Assembly (NCBI GenBank): GCA_937969125.1
Contig: CALBVA010000233.1
Span: forward strand, 1 to 16,354
DNA from: an uncultured Verrucomicrobiales bacterium
Lineage (GTDB): Bacteria > Verrucomicrobiota > Verrucomicrobiia > Verrucomicrobiales > Akkermansiaceae
Length of the DNA stretch: 16,354 nt
Direction: 5' to 3'
The stretch's first letter is position 1. Each line of letters starts with the position of its first letter. Under the pieces are notes generated by a model. That model made no database searches and was not told the DNA's origin. It saw nothing but the letters and a program-made list of their open reading frames with translations. This document shows, piece by piece, positions 1 through 6,703 of the stretch. The position numbers and the translations under genes were made by a program.

Positions 1-794
1 AGGCGAATAACCGGCGCAATTTCATGGGAGACGCTGGGATGGGCAATGCCGTGGGCGGCCAAAAGTTCCGCGACTCGCTGTTCATGCCGGGGGACGACAT
101 CCGCATGCAGCATCGCGAGGGCGATCGCACTGGAAGGCCTAATCTCTTCCACAAAGCTCTCATCAAGTGGCTCCAGCTCGGAACCATCACGGGCTAACCG
201 ACCGGAAATGCCAATGATGCGTCTCGTAACGGGAATCGAAATTCGAGGCGCCAGTTCAAAAAGATCGGGGCGGCGTTGGTCACGGACCTCCAGTAAGGTT
301 TCAAATCCGGCGCTAGTGTAGAGATCGACCGGTTCCCCCTTTCCTTCGAGGAGGGCATTGGTCCCGCGCGTTGTCGCGACCCGGAAGTCGAGCGGCGGAA
401 AGTCCTGCTCGACGCCGGTGCCAGTCAGAATGCGAGCCGCCAAAATCGGAGCATCCTCTCCGGTGAAAAGCTGAAGTTGATCACCCGGCGAATATCGGGA
501 GGCATTCTCCAGGCGAAGGCGGCCCTCATTGGGAACCGAGGCGGTGACAATTCCGCCCGCTTTTGTAGCAAAGCCTTCCAGACCTGAGGAATGCGATGAG
601 ATCGGGCGGTCACAGATCAACCAGTCACTCTCGATGGCGACCACACGGAGACGAATCAGACCGGAGGAAAGGACCTTACAACGAAGCTGCCGCCCATCGG
701 GATCGAGCGCCCATCCATCGGTAAAAGTGCCACCGACATCAACACGGATCTGCCACTCTGAAGTGGCGGTGGGAAGACGGAGTGGCCTATTCAC
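1..794 (-). CDS. Hydantoinase/5-oxoprolinase family protein, N-terminal part (cut by window edge)
   Basis: Members of this family hydrolyse cyclic amides such as 5-oxoproline or hydantoins with ATP in the cytoplasm. About 264 codons are visible and the 3' end lies outside the window. The N-terminus carries the actin-like phosphate-binding motif RVDVGGTFTDG (residues 17-27), then KVLSSG (40-45), and the second conserved block ATTRGTNALLEGKG (140-153) followed by a DLYTSAGFETLLEVRDQRRP-type segment. About 90 residues separate the first two blocks, an insertion I associate with the large planctomycete/verrucomicrobial oxoprolinases (recalled, not searched). The start is GTG at 794-792: a TGA lies directly upstream in frame and no ATG precedes the first motif. 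This start overlaps the end of the upstream gene by 8 nt, so translation is probably coupled. The family is secure; the exact substrate is not known. Confidence 0.85.
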   Translation of the reverse strand, partial: MNRPLRLPTATSEWQIRVDVGGTFTDGWALDPDGRQLRCKVLSSGLIRLRVVAIESDWLICDRPISSHSSGLEGFATKAGGIVTASVPNEGRLRLENASRYSPGDQLQLFTGEDAPILAARILTGTGVEQDFPPLDFRVATTRGTNALLEGKGEPVDLYTSAGFETLLEVRDQRRPDLFELAPRISIPVTRRIIGISGRLARDGSELEPLDESFVEEIRPSSAIALAMLHADVVPRHEQRVAELLAAHGIAHPSVSHEIAPVIR

Positions 795-1821
795 TCAAGC
801 GGGCTGCTTCACGTGCGATGAGCGTGAGCTTTTCGCGGGAGGCCTTGGGAAGAGTCGGCTTCTCGAGGACGATACAGAGGCAGAGCCGCTCGTCTCCGAT
901 GAACTCCAGATTGTGATCACCCGAGCGAAGGGAAATAGCTCCCTCCTTATCGCCAAATTCATACTCCCGGGCACTGTCTTTCAGAAGATCGAAGGCCGCA
1001 GCCTCGGATCCTCCAACGAGGCGGATCTTTTTGACCCCATCGAGGTCCTTGGCGAGATCGAGAACCTCCTCACGATTGAGGACACCCTCAAATCCGAAAA
1101 TGATCTGCAGCGCGAGTTGGTGGGATGAGTCTTCCGGTGAAGGTGCTACTGCCACCGGAGCAGTGGTCCGCTTAACAGGAACGCTGGCCGTCTTGGGCTT
1201 GGAAGCCGCAAGGATCTCCTCCTTGGTCACGCTCGGCGCGTTGCTGCCATCAGACTTTCCAGCCTGTTCCACCAACCCGGTGGGATTGCGAACCGGAGTG
1301 GTGAGAGTCTTCACGATCGAGGTGGGATCGGGAAGCTTCACCTTATTCAGAGTGGGCATGGAAACGAGCTTGGCCTGATTATGCGCTGGACCGTCACCTT
1401 CAGCTTCCAAAATTTCAGCATTGGTGCTGACCAGAGCATTCGGTTGATTCCAGGAACCGCCGGGAACATCGGGAGCCAGGGACTCTTGCACATTCGTGCG
1501 GGCGGCAAGGGCCGCAGCGCGCTCTCCCGGACGAACCGCCACCGAGCCGGTATGCGGAGCGGGAACATTACTGGGAACCGGAGTCGGAGCAGCAGCCGGA
1601 AGCGGCGGCGCGCCTGGCAACCGATCATCATAAACCGGCTGGGCTGGAGCATTCGCCACGCGAAGACGGGACTCCTGTTGTGAAATCGACTGATTATTGG
1701 TTCCATTGGGAGCGGCCTGCTGCCCCCCAGAGCCGGAATCAAGATTTGTCGGCAGGATGGAATCCATCGATGGCCAGATCGGAACATTCGCGTCGTCCTG
1801 ATTCTTAGATTGCGGGTGCAT
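787..1821 (-). CDS. Unrecognised protein with disordered N-terminal half and compact C-terminal domain (possibly roadblock-like)
   Basis: This 344-residue protein is not one I recognise. Residues 1-230 are rich in Pro, Ala, Ser, Asn and Gln (for example PGAPPLPAAAPTPVPS near 69-84) and look disordered, with no signal peptide or membrane segment. Residues 236-344 look folded: an amphipathic helix (EEVLDLAKDLDGV), a strand (KKIRLVGG), a second helix, then strands and a last helix (ASREKLTLIAREAARLSE). This alpha/beta order resembles roadblock/LC7 domains, which serve as dimeric scaffolds for small GTPases, but that is inference from pattern only. It starts at ATG 1821, has a good promoter candidate about 75 nt upstream, and overlaps the hydantoinase-type gene by 8 nt, suggesting a shared operon and perhaps a partner role. 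The gene is likely real because of its length and its coupled neighbour. Confidence 0.75.
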   Translation of the reverse strand: MHPQSKNQDDANVPIWPSMDSILPTNLDSGSGGQQAAPNGTNNQSISQQESRLRVANAPAQPVYDDRLPGAPPLPAAAPTPVPSNVPAPHTGSVAVRPGERAAALAARTNVQESLAPDVPGGSWNQPNALVSTNAEILEAEGDGPAHNQAKLVSMPTLNKVKLPDPTSIVKTLTTPVRNPTGLVEQAGKSDGSNAPSVTKEEILAASKPKTASVPVKRTTAPVAVAPSPEDSSHQLALQIIFGFEGVLNREEVLDLAKDLDGVKKIRLVGGSEAAAFDLLKDSAREYEFGDKEGAISLRSGDHNLEFIGDERLCLCIVLEKPTLPKASREKLTLIAREAARLSE

Positions 1822-1896
1822 GGTTTCTGATTGGGGGGGTGAGAGGGAAATGAGGAACCGTAAAAAATTAAAGTGATATTGACTTCTTACGGTCTG

Positions 1897-1924
1897 ATTA
1901 AACCCAATTTCAAAAACAAGTCAA
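1897..1924 (-). promoter_or_regulatory. Sigma-70-like promoter candidate for the gene at 1821
   Basis: On the minus strand TTGACT (1924-1919, five of six consensus bases) is followed after 16 nt by TTTAAT (1902-1897, five of six). The predicted transcript would start near 1890 and have a leader of about 70 nt. Part of a 7-bp inverted repeat (ACCGTAA/TTACGGT) falls right at the predicted start site, so an operator is possible. Seen by eye only. Confidence 0.5.
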
Positions 1925-2182
1925 ACAACCACCTAATTTTTTTGAGAACATTTGAACATGCTTATATTCAAGGTTCCTTAAGGATCTAAGAGGTTTTTGG
2001 TCGGCGGTTAGCTTTCCTCGTTGGATTGGCGTCCAATCGGTTCTGCGCAGTATGAATCACAACTCCGAAAACTGCAAGATATCTATCTTCAAAATAAGCA
2101 AAACAGTTGTCAAGATGGCCGGATTTTTCTGATTCAATCCATAAGAGTGAGCCATTACGGCAGTATCTGAAACACGCTCTCT

Positions 2183-2216
2183 CTGCCCCCAGCCTGACTC
2201 TCCAGCAAGGAGGCAG
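2183..2216 (-). terminator. Hairpin directly downstream of def, possible terminator without a U-tract
   Basis: On the minus strand CTGCCTCC (2216-2209) can pair with GGGGGCAG (2190-2183) as eight pairs including one G-T, with an 18-nt loop, beginning 4 nt after the def stop codon. No run of T follows, so it is not a standard intrinsic terminator. It could stabilise the 3' end of the transcript or help a factor-dependent stop. Confidence 0.3.
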
Positions 2217-2220
2217 TGAT

Positions 2221-2766
2221 TTAGTGCGAGGCCAGCCGCTTCAGCTTCCGCCGTATCGAGACCTTCGCCGCAGTGCTGAGACGATCCACAAAAAGAATTC
2301 CATTCAGGTGATCGGTCTCGTGCTGAATCGCGCGGGAGAGCAAGCCATCGGTCTCGACAAGGATCTTTCGCCCGTCCAGCAGCTCCAAGGTGGCCTTCAC
2401 CTCGGCGGGACGACGCACCTCGGCATTCACCCCATCGATGCTCAGACAGCCTTCGGTCGCAGCTTCCTTCTCGCTTCCAAATTCAAGGGAGGGATTGATA
2501 AAGACAAGCGGCATATGATCTTCCAATTGTGCCTCTTCCCCATCGACGCGAAGGTAGGTGATGCACTCGGGGTCGTGGGAGACATCGACTACTGCCATTT
2601 GGAGGTCGCGGTCGATCTGTGGAGCAGCGAGACCCACGCCATTAGCATCGCGCATGGTCTCCACCATATCATCGGCGAGCGCCTTGAGCTCATCGGAGAC
2701 TTCGGTGACAGGGCGACATTTTTTACGAAGGACGGGATGCCCGTATTGGGTGATTTCCAGGATCAT
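2221..2766 (-). CDS. def: Peptide deformylase
   Basis: This enzyme removes the N-formyl group from the initiator methionine of new proteins in the cytoplasm, using a ferrous or zinc ion. All three signature motifs are present in this 181-residue protein: GVGLAAPQ (43-50), EGCLS (105-109, metal ligand Cys107) and QHETDH (148-153, ligands His149 and His153, catalytic Glu150). The length is normal for the family. Residues 62-86 contain a short acidic insertion (DPECITYLRVDGEEAQLEDH region) that I do not expect in the E. coli form. Its ATG overlaps the exbD stop codon as ATGA, so it is translated as the last gene of the ExbB/ExbD operon rather than next to the methionyl-tRNA formyltransferase gene fmt, a common neighbour. 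No key residue is missing. Confidence 0.97.
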   Translation of the reverse strand: MILEITQYGHPVLRKKCRPVTEVSDELKALADDMVETMRDANGVGLAAPQIDRDLQMAVVDVSHDPECITYLRVDGEEAQLEDHMPLVFINPSLEFGSEKEAATEGCLSIDGVNAEVRRPAEVKATLELLDGRKILVETDGLLSRAIQHETDHLNGILFVDRLSTAAKVSIRRKLKRLASH

Positions 2767-3215
2767 GGTGAGGATTCGGTAGAGGGAGTTTCGGTCGATT
2801 TACGCACTGGATAAAAGATATCTCCCGGAGGGTAACCGGCCTCAACGGCTGCGCTGTGACAGACCAGAACGCGTTCCCAGGGGCAGTTTTTATCAACGCT
2901 TAAGGCCAGCTTAAGCCCCGGCCGGACCTTAAGATTCGAGCGCAGGGTTTCCTTGAGCAGCCCGGAAATGACCTTGATCCCATCCAGCTCGGTCTGCCCG
3001 TCTGCTCCGATGGTCAGGGTAGAACGCTGGACCGTGGTGACCTTGGACTTAATGGCATTCGCGGAAGGCAGGCTCACCTGAATCTCCGGGCGGGGAGTCT
3101 TTTCAATGCGGTCATTCATCATGACGATAAAGAAGAAAAGCAGGACCACGAGGATATCAATCAGCGGCACAATTGGCACCGTGATGGTCTTTTGCTTTCG
3201 ACGATGAAATTCCAC
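2763..3215 (-). CDS. exbD: ExbD/TolR-family biopolymer transport protein
   Basis: ExbD works with ExbB in the inner membrane as the proton-driven motor that energises TonB- or TolA-type proteins. The 150-residue sequence begins with a short basic N-terminus and one membrane helix (about 13-33) containing the family-defining Asp20 in VPLIDILVVLLFFF; this Asp carries the proton in known homologues. The rest is the periplasmic domain, with the typical beta-alpha pattern and a C-terminal AAVEAGYPPGDI segment. The start is GTG (3215-3213), 9 nt after the exbB stop; there is no better ATG because the membrane helix follows at once. The stop overlaps def by 4 nt. A Thr/Ser/Pro/Glu-rich tail ends the protein. 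TolR is the other possible name; the TonB-like gene two places upstream fits either. Confidence 0.93.
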   Translation of the reverse strand: MEFHRRKQKTITVPIVPLIDILVVLLFFFIVMMNDRIEKTPRPEIQVSLPSANAIKSKVTTVQRSTLTIGADGQTELDGIKVISGLLKETLRSNLKVRPGLKLALSVDKNCPWERVLVCHSAAVEAGYPPGDIFYPVRKSTETPSTESSP

Positions 3216-3224
3216 GGTGCAGAC

Positions 3225-3872
3225 TTACTGGTTCTTATCGCGGAAGAAGACGTGCTGATGGCAGGCCGAAACGAGCCGACCAAGGAGAACCTCGAGACGG
3301 GCGGAGTGGGTCTCGATTTTCCGGCTGAAGATCGATTGAGCGATGACCGAAGGCACCGCGATGGCGAGACCTACGATAGTCGTGCTCAGGGCGGTCGCGA
3401 TTCCGGCTTGGAGGTTATCTTTGTCATCCAAATCACCAAACACGGTGACCAGTCCACTGGCTGTTCCGAGAAGCCCCAGAAGAGGTGCGATGGTAATGAC
3501 GACCTCCAACACTGACATACCGGAACTCATTCGCACGACCTCCTCTCGCGCCGATGACTGCACAGCCTCCTGTACTTCACCCTGGGTGCGTCCGGTATTT
3601 CGCAAGGCCACCGTGCAGAGCCGGGCGAGCGCGCTTTCCTCTTTTGCGAACTCAGCCTGGAGTCCAGTGATCGTGCCCTGGTTCAGGTGATCCTCGAAGC
3701 GTTCCACCTCCACCGCCAAGCTATCAGGGAGGGTCCTCTGCCGGGTCAAGGTGAACGATTTCATCAAGATCACGGCCAGAGCCGCGATCGAGCACAACCC
3801 CAGTAGAATCATAAAAAATCCCCCGCCTGCGAAGAAATTCCAGGTGGTGTCCAAGGCCTCGGAGAAACTCAT
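3225..3872 (-). CDS. exbB: MotA/TolQ/ExbB proton channel family protein
   Basis: This is the larger motor subunit of the ExbB-ExbD (or TolQ-TolR) complex in the inner membrane. The 215-residue protein has the expected three membrane segments: about 18-38, 123-145 (with the conserved APLLGLLGTASG, 129-140) and 159-182 (GIATALSTTIVGLAIAVP, 157-174). The cytoplasmic loop between helices 1 and 2 contains the helical stretch with ALRNTGRTQGEVQEAV typical of the family. The length matches ExbB/TolQ. The ATG at 3872 lies 7 nt after the tonB-like gene and 9 nt separate its stop from exbD, so the three are surely one transcript. No clear Shine-Dalgarno sequence precedes it, as for most genes here. Confidence 0.94.
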   Translation of the reverse strand: MSFSEALDTTWNFFAGGGFFMILLGLCSIAALAVILMKSFTLTRQRTLPDSLAVEVERFEDHLNQGTITGLQAEFAKEESALARLCTVALRNTGRTQGEVQEAVQSSAREEVVRMSSGMSVLEVVITIAPLLGLLGTASGLVTVFGDLDDKDNLQAGIATALSTTIVGLAIAVPSVIAQSIFSRKIETHSARLEVLLGRLVSACHQHVFFRDKNQ

Positions 3873-3879
3873 GAGCAGT

Positions 3880-5112
3880 CTAGTAGTTGAAGGTCACCGT
3901 TAACTCAAGCGGTTCGCCATCGAGATCTTGAATCACCTCGCGAGGCATCTTTGGGATTGTGGTCTTATTGAGCGCACGCAGCACCATCCCCCACTGGGTT
4001 CTAGAAGCTCCGTTCATCGAGACACGCTTCTGATTGGTCACCTTCCCTTTCTGGTCCACGCGGAAGTAGAGGGTGATATTGCCGGGGGCAATGAGAGACC
4101 GGTTTTGGTAATTCTCCATCTGCCAGTGTTGCTCCAAAGCTTTGTAGATTTTAGCCTCATAACGACCAGCAGGAGTGTCCTCCACACTCACCGAGCCCTT
4201 GCCATCCCGGCTGATCACCCCGCGCACTTTCGTCTTTCGTGCCTGCGGCTCGAAGTCCCCGCCGGTTGGAGCAGATTCCTTTCTCGTAGTGGGATTCTTC
4301 CGTTCCGGCATCGTTTCCTCCTTCTTTAGTTCAGACTTATCCTCGGCGATCGCCTCTTCAAGCTGACGAAGAGCTTTGTCGATTTCTGCCAGTTCGTCGC
4401 TCTTTCGCTTCGGCGGCGATTCTTCACGTTCTTCTCTGGCAATGACCTCCTCCTTCGGAAGCGGGGGCGTATTGGAACGCTCGACCGGGTCGGGAGAATC
4501 TGATGGATCGGCCTGCGCCATTTCCCCCTCCTCGCTGTGCTGATCCTGCCCTTGGCCGGGATCTCCCTGGCCCGCTGATTTTCCCTGTGCACCGGAATTT
4601 TCACCTTTCGAAAAATCAGAATTCCGCGTCTTCGGATCGTTCCTCATCTCCTCCTCCCCCGCCAAGGCGGTCAGCGGTTGATCACCTGCCACCGCTCCGG
4701 CGTCGCTGGATGCAATGGTATTATTCTCCCCAATGAACTGCGCATCCTCCGGCTTCTCCGTGGCCTGGCTTTCGTCAGTCTGCGCAAATGCGCCGGGTGG
4801 AGGGGGCGGCGTTGGTTCCGGCTTCTCTTCTTCCTCGACCACTGGCACCGGTTCAGGTTCGGGCTCAGGAGCAGGTGTCGTTTCCTCCTCTTCCACCGGG
4901 CTGGCCAGATTGATCCCCTCCTCGGCCTCATCATAGACCATCGTGATCTTGAGCTGTTCATCAGGCTTCGAAGGCTCGTCCTCCTCGATCTCGGAAGCCG
5001 AAAGCCAGCCGGCAAAGGTCAGCACCACGAAAATAAAAAACACGATCACATGCGCTCCCACTGCGAGCAGCAGGGCGAGGAAAAGATCGCGTTGGGATTT
5101 CGGTGCGGTCAT
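3880..5112 (-). CDS. TonB/TolA-like energy transducer with long acidic Pro/Glu-rich linker
   Basis: This protein probably spans the periplasm and passes ExbB/ExbD energy to an outer-membrane partner. The 410 residues comprise a short cytoplasmic start, one membrane helix (10-37) with His21 at the position where TonB carries its functional His, an acidic linker containing PEPEPEPVPVV (82-92) and a proline run (102-106), a Gly/Gln/Asp-rich disordered middle, a charged probable coiled coil (236-268), and a C-terminal TonB/TolA-like domain (about 315-410: YEAKIYKALEQHW, then NITLYFRVDQKGKVT, ending LELTVTFNY). The charged coiled coil leans towards TolA, the Pro-Glu linker towards TonB. No TonB-dependent receptor is visible in the window, so the partner is unknown. 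The ATG start is used; see the upstream Shine-Dalgarno entry for a possible earlier start. Confidence 0.88.
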   Translation of the reverse strand: MTAPKSQRDLFLALLLAVGAHVIVFFIFVVLTFAGWLSASEIEEDEPSKPDEQLKITMVYDEAEEGINLASPVEEEETTPAPEPEPEPVPVVEEEEKPEPTPPPPPGAFAQTDESQATEKPEDAQFIGENNTIASSDAGAVAGDQPLTALAGEEEMRNDPKTRNSDFSKGENSGAQGKSAGQGDPGQGQDQHSEEGEMAQADPSDSPDPVERSNTPPLPKEEVIAREEREESPPKRKSDELAEIDKALRQLEEAIAEDKSELKKEETMPERKNPTTRKESAPTGGDFEPQARKTKVRGVISRDGKGSVSVEDTPAGRYEAKIYKALEQHWQMENYQNRSLIAPGNITLYFRVDQKGKVTNQKRVSMNGASRTQWGMVLRALNKTTIPKMPREVIQDLDGEPLELTVTFNY

Positions 5113-5153
5113 GGGATCACCGGAATCCTCACCCCACTTCCCCGCAATGACAA

Positions 5154-5160
5154 CCTCCTA
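5154..5160 (-). promoter_or_regulatory. Perfect Shine-Dalgarno sequence at the lipoyl-enzyme stop codon
   Basis: TAGGAGG on the minus strand begins with the TAG stop codon of the upstream gene. It lies 41 nt before the ATG of the TonB-like gene, too far for normal use. Five nt after it is an ATT codon (5148-5146) that is in frame with the TonB-like gene, giving a 12-residue extension if ATT can initiate. The other possibility is a remnant or coincidental match. This is the only full AGGAGG I noticed ahead of a gene in the window. Confidence 0.45.
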
Positions 5161-5808
5161 AACGACCCGCCCCAGCCAACCCGGATCGGCGTATTTCGGG
5201 ATAAATCCACCCCACGGCACACCTTTAGGAACCTCAAAATCCTCCACCCGCTCCGCCAACATCGCCGCGAGCCTGTCCAACCCGCCGTCTACCACCATCA
5301 CACTTCCCTGATGCAGAATCCCCTCCCGGGTCCGCTTTTGACCAGCGCCCGCGAGCTTCCGGCCATCACTAGAAATGACATCCCAACTCACCGGATTCTC
5401 AAAGCATGCCGCCGAGTCCCCCGCACCATCCTCCGCAGTCAGCTCACAAGCCAGCCCGCCAAGATTCAGACACGCAGCCACCGCACGGTGAACCTCACAA
5501 TAGCTCCCACTCCCCTTCATCCGAGCCAACTCCTCGGACCGCGGGATTACCAGCGTATAGGTGACGTCCTCCCGATGATCCACAATTCCACCCCCCGTCC
5601 ACCGCCGCACATATGCGATGTCATCTCCGAAAATCCTCCGCGCCTCCTCCGCACTCTGGAAGTAGCCCAGACTCACCCACTCCCCGGCCCAGTGATAAAT
5701 TCTAAGGACCAATTCCCCCCGTTTCATCAGCCACTCGTCCACCGCCATATTCTCGGGGCCGGACCGCGCCACCCCATCCTGCCAGACCTGCAACTTCTCG
5801 AAAATCAC
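5158..5808 (-). CDS. Lipoate-protein ligase A / octanoyltransferase (LipM-like) family protein
   Basis: Enzymes of this family attach lipoate, or transfer octanoate from acyl carrier protein, to lipoyl domains of 2-oxoacid dehydrogenases or the glycine-cleavage H protein. With the GTG start at 5808 the protein has 216 residues. Seen motifs: NMAVDEWLM (20-28), LRIYHW...SLGYFQ (35-51), RRWTGGGIV (68-76), a conserved Cys in CFENPVSWDV (Cys135) and GRKLAGAGQKR with the presumed catalytic Lys151, then HQGSV (166-170). The CF-x-x-P Cys plus GRK resembles LipM-type octanoyltransferases, so ligase versus transferase is open. A longer reading frame exists up to 5898 with an ATG at 5862, but those extra residues do not look like the family and overlap the divergent gene's start, so I prefer 5808. 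The two-domain ligase form is absent. Confidence 0.83.
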   Translation of the reverse strand: MIFEKLQVWQDGVARSGPENMAVDEWLMKRGELVLRIYHWAGEWVSLGYFQSAEEARRIFGDDIAYVRRWTGGGIVDHREDVTYTLVIPRSEELARMKGSGSYCEVHRAVAACLNLGGLACELTAEDGAGDSAACFENPVSWDVISSDGRKLAGAGQKRTREGILHQGSVMVVDGGLDRLAAMLAERVEDFEVPKGVPWGGFIPKYADPGWLGRVV

Positions 5809-5826
5809 CCCGCCATCACACTCCCT

Positions 5827-5843
5827 CTTGCGAATGCCGCAAG
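5827..5843. repeat. Perfect small inverted repeat between divergent genes
   Basis: CTTGCG (5827-5832) and CGCAAG (5838-5843) are perfect complements around a 5-nt centre (AATGC). They lie in the 52-nt gap between the preferred start of the lipoyl enzyme (5808, minus) and the CbiX-type gene (5861, plus). They could form an operator or a leader hairpin; its function is unknown. Confidence 0.4.
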
Positions 5844-5860
5844 GCAAACTAATCTGCGCC

Positions 5861-6703
5861 ATGACTTTTTCGCCTAAGCCACACGCAGCCCTTCTCATCG
5901 TGGGCCACGGCTCGACAGAGAATCCCGATTCGTCGACCCCCTATTTCGACCACGCCCGAGAAATCGAAAAACGCGGCGTCTTCGCCGAAGTCCACTGCTG
6001 CTTCTGGAAAGAAGAGCCCTCCATGCGTGAGGCCCTCTACATGATCGATGCAGAGGAGGTTTACATCGTCCCCGACTTTATCAGCGAAGGATACTTCACG
6101 CAGGAGGTCATTCCCCGCGAGCTAGAACTCACCGGCCCCACCACCCGCGTTCATAAGAAAACCATCCACTACTGCGATCCCGTCGGCATCCATCCATCAA
6201 TGACGTCCCTCATTCTGCAGCGCACCGCCGAGGTCGCCCCCGGGGTGCCTCAGGAGGAATCCACCCTCTTCATCGTCGGCCACGGTACCGGGCTGAACAA
6301 AAACTCCACCAAGGCCATTCGCGATCAGGTGGAACTCATTCGCACCCTCCCCGACTGCCAATTCGCAGACGTTCAGGACACCTACATGGAAGAAGCGCCT
6401 TTCATCGCGGATTGGGGTAAGATTGCCAAGACCCCCAATGTCATCGTCGTCCCCTTCTTCATCGCCGACGGACTCCACAGCTATCAAGACATCCCCATGA
6501 TGCTTGGATTCGAAAAGGACGAAGGCCTCGCCGCCAGCCAGAAGGACGTCTTCCGAAACAATCCCTACCACCTTCAGAATAAGACCCTCTATTACTCCGC
6601 CGCCATCGGCACTGAGCCCCTCATGGCCGATGTCATCCTCGACCAAATCTCCTCTTTCGATGCCGCCCAATCCGACCACTCAGAAAATGTCGCTTACGCA
6701 TAA
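5861..6703 (+). CDS. Two-domain CbiX-family (sirohydrochlorin chelatase-like) protein
   Basis: CbiX/SirB proteins insert cobalt, iron or nickel into sirohydrochlorin or relatives on the way to cobalamin or siroheme. The 280-residue protein contains two copies of the chelatase half-fold. The first has IVGHGST (13-19, His16) and IVPDFISEGYFTQEVIP (69-85), where the usual second His after Gly is replaced by Tyr-Phe. The second has IVGHGTG (138-144, His141) and VVPFFIADGLHSYQDIP (196-212, His206), so the intact metal-binding pair lies in the C-terminal half. The ATG at 5861 is chosen because the first conserved strand begins a few residues later and the upstream in-frame TTG and ATG codons add non-conserved residues. 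It overlaps the next gene, a probable Fe-S partner, by 17 nt. No cob or hem genes are nearby, so the natural tetrapyrrole is uncertain. Confidence 0.85.
   Translation: MTFSPKPHAALLIVGHGSTENPDSSTPYFDHAREIEKRGVFAEVHCCFWKEEPSMREALYMIDAEEVYIVPDFISEGYFTQEVIPRELELTGPTTRVHKKTIHYCDPVGIHPSMTSLILQRTAEVAPGVPQEESTLFIVGHGTGLNKNSTKAIRDQVELIRTLPDCQFADVQDTYMEEAPFIADWGKIAKTPNVIVVPFFIADGLHSYQDIPMMLGFEKDEGLAASQKDVFRNNPYHLQNKTLYYSAAIGTEPLMADVILDQISSFDAAQSDHSENVAYA

Larger units (their letters stand above)
1822..2220 (-). other. 399-nt AT-rich intergenic region ahead of the gene at 1821
   Basis: I see no convincing coding sequence here on either strand. The part at 1850-2110 is visibly richer in A and T than the surrounding genes. 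It contains a promoter candidate (1897-1924, minus), a second TTGACA on the minus strand at 2113-2108 with only a weak -10 (GAAGAT, 17 nt downstream), a 7-bp inverted repeat (ACCGTAA 1857-1863, TTACGGT 1887-1893), a 10-bp palindrome TCCTTAAGGA (1975-1984), a small hairpin GATTGG-cgt-CCAATC (2024-2038) and a hairpin just past the def stop codon (2183-2216). It is most likely a promoter and long leader; a small RNA is possible but unproven. Confidence 0.5.

Noticed and set aside
529..1128. 199-codon plus-strand open frame
   Set aside because: It lies antisense to the hydantoinase-type motifs and to the unknown protein's C-terminal domain; no recognisable features.
2107..2814. 235-codon plus-strand open frame with TTG start
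   Set aside because: It is the antisense of peptide deformylase, whose three motifs are intact on the other strand.
4800..4880. Repetitive sequence as a tandem repeat or mobile element
   Set aside because: It encodes the Pro/Glu-rich linker of the TonB-like protein and is explained by protein composition.
4678..5877. 399-codon plus-strand open frame across the TonB-like and lipoyl-enzyme genes
   Set aside because: It is antisense to two genes with clear family motifs; its translation is rich in His, Pro and Arg with no domain pattern.
5809..5898. N-terminal extension of the lipoyl enzyme beyond GTG 5808
   Set aside because: It overlaps the start of the divergent CbiX gene and adds 30 residues without family similarity; kept only as an alternative start (ATG 5862).
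6504..6686. N-terminal extension of the DR2241-like protein
   Set aside because: The 61 extra residues are the shifted frame of the CbiX gene and are Ser/Pro/Thr-rich with no fold; the ATG at 6687 is better.
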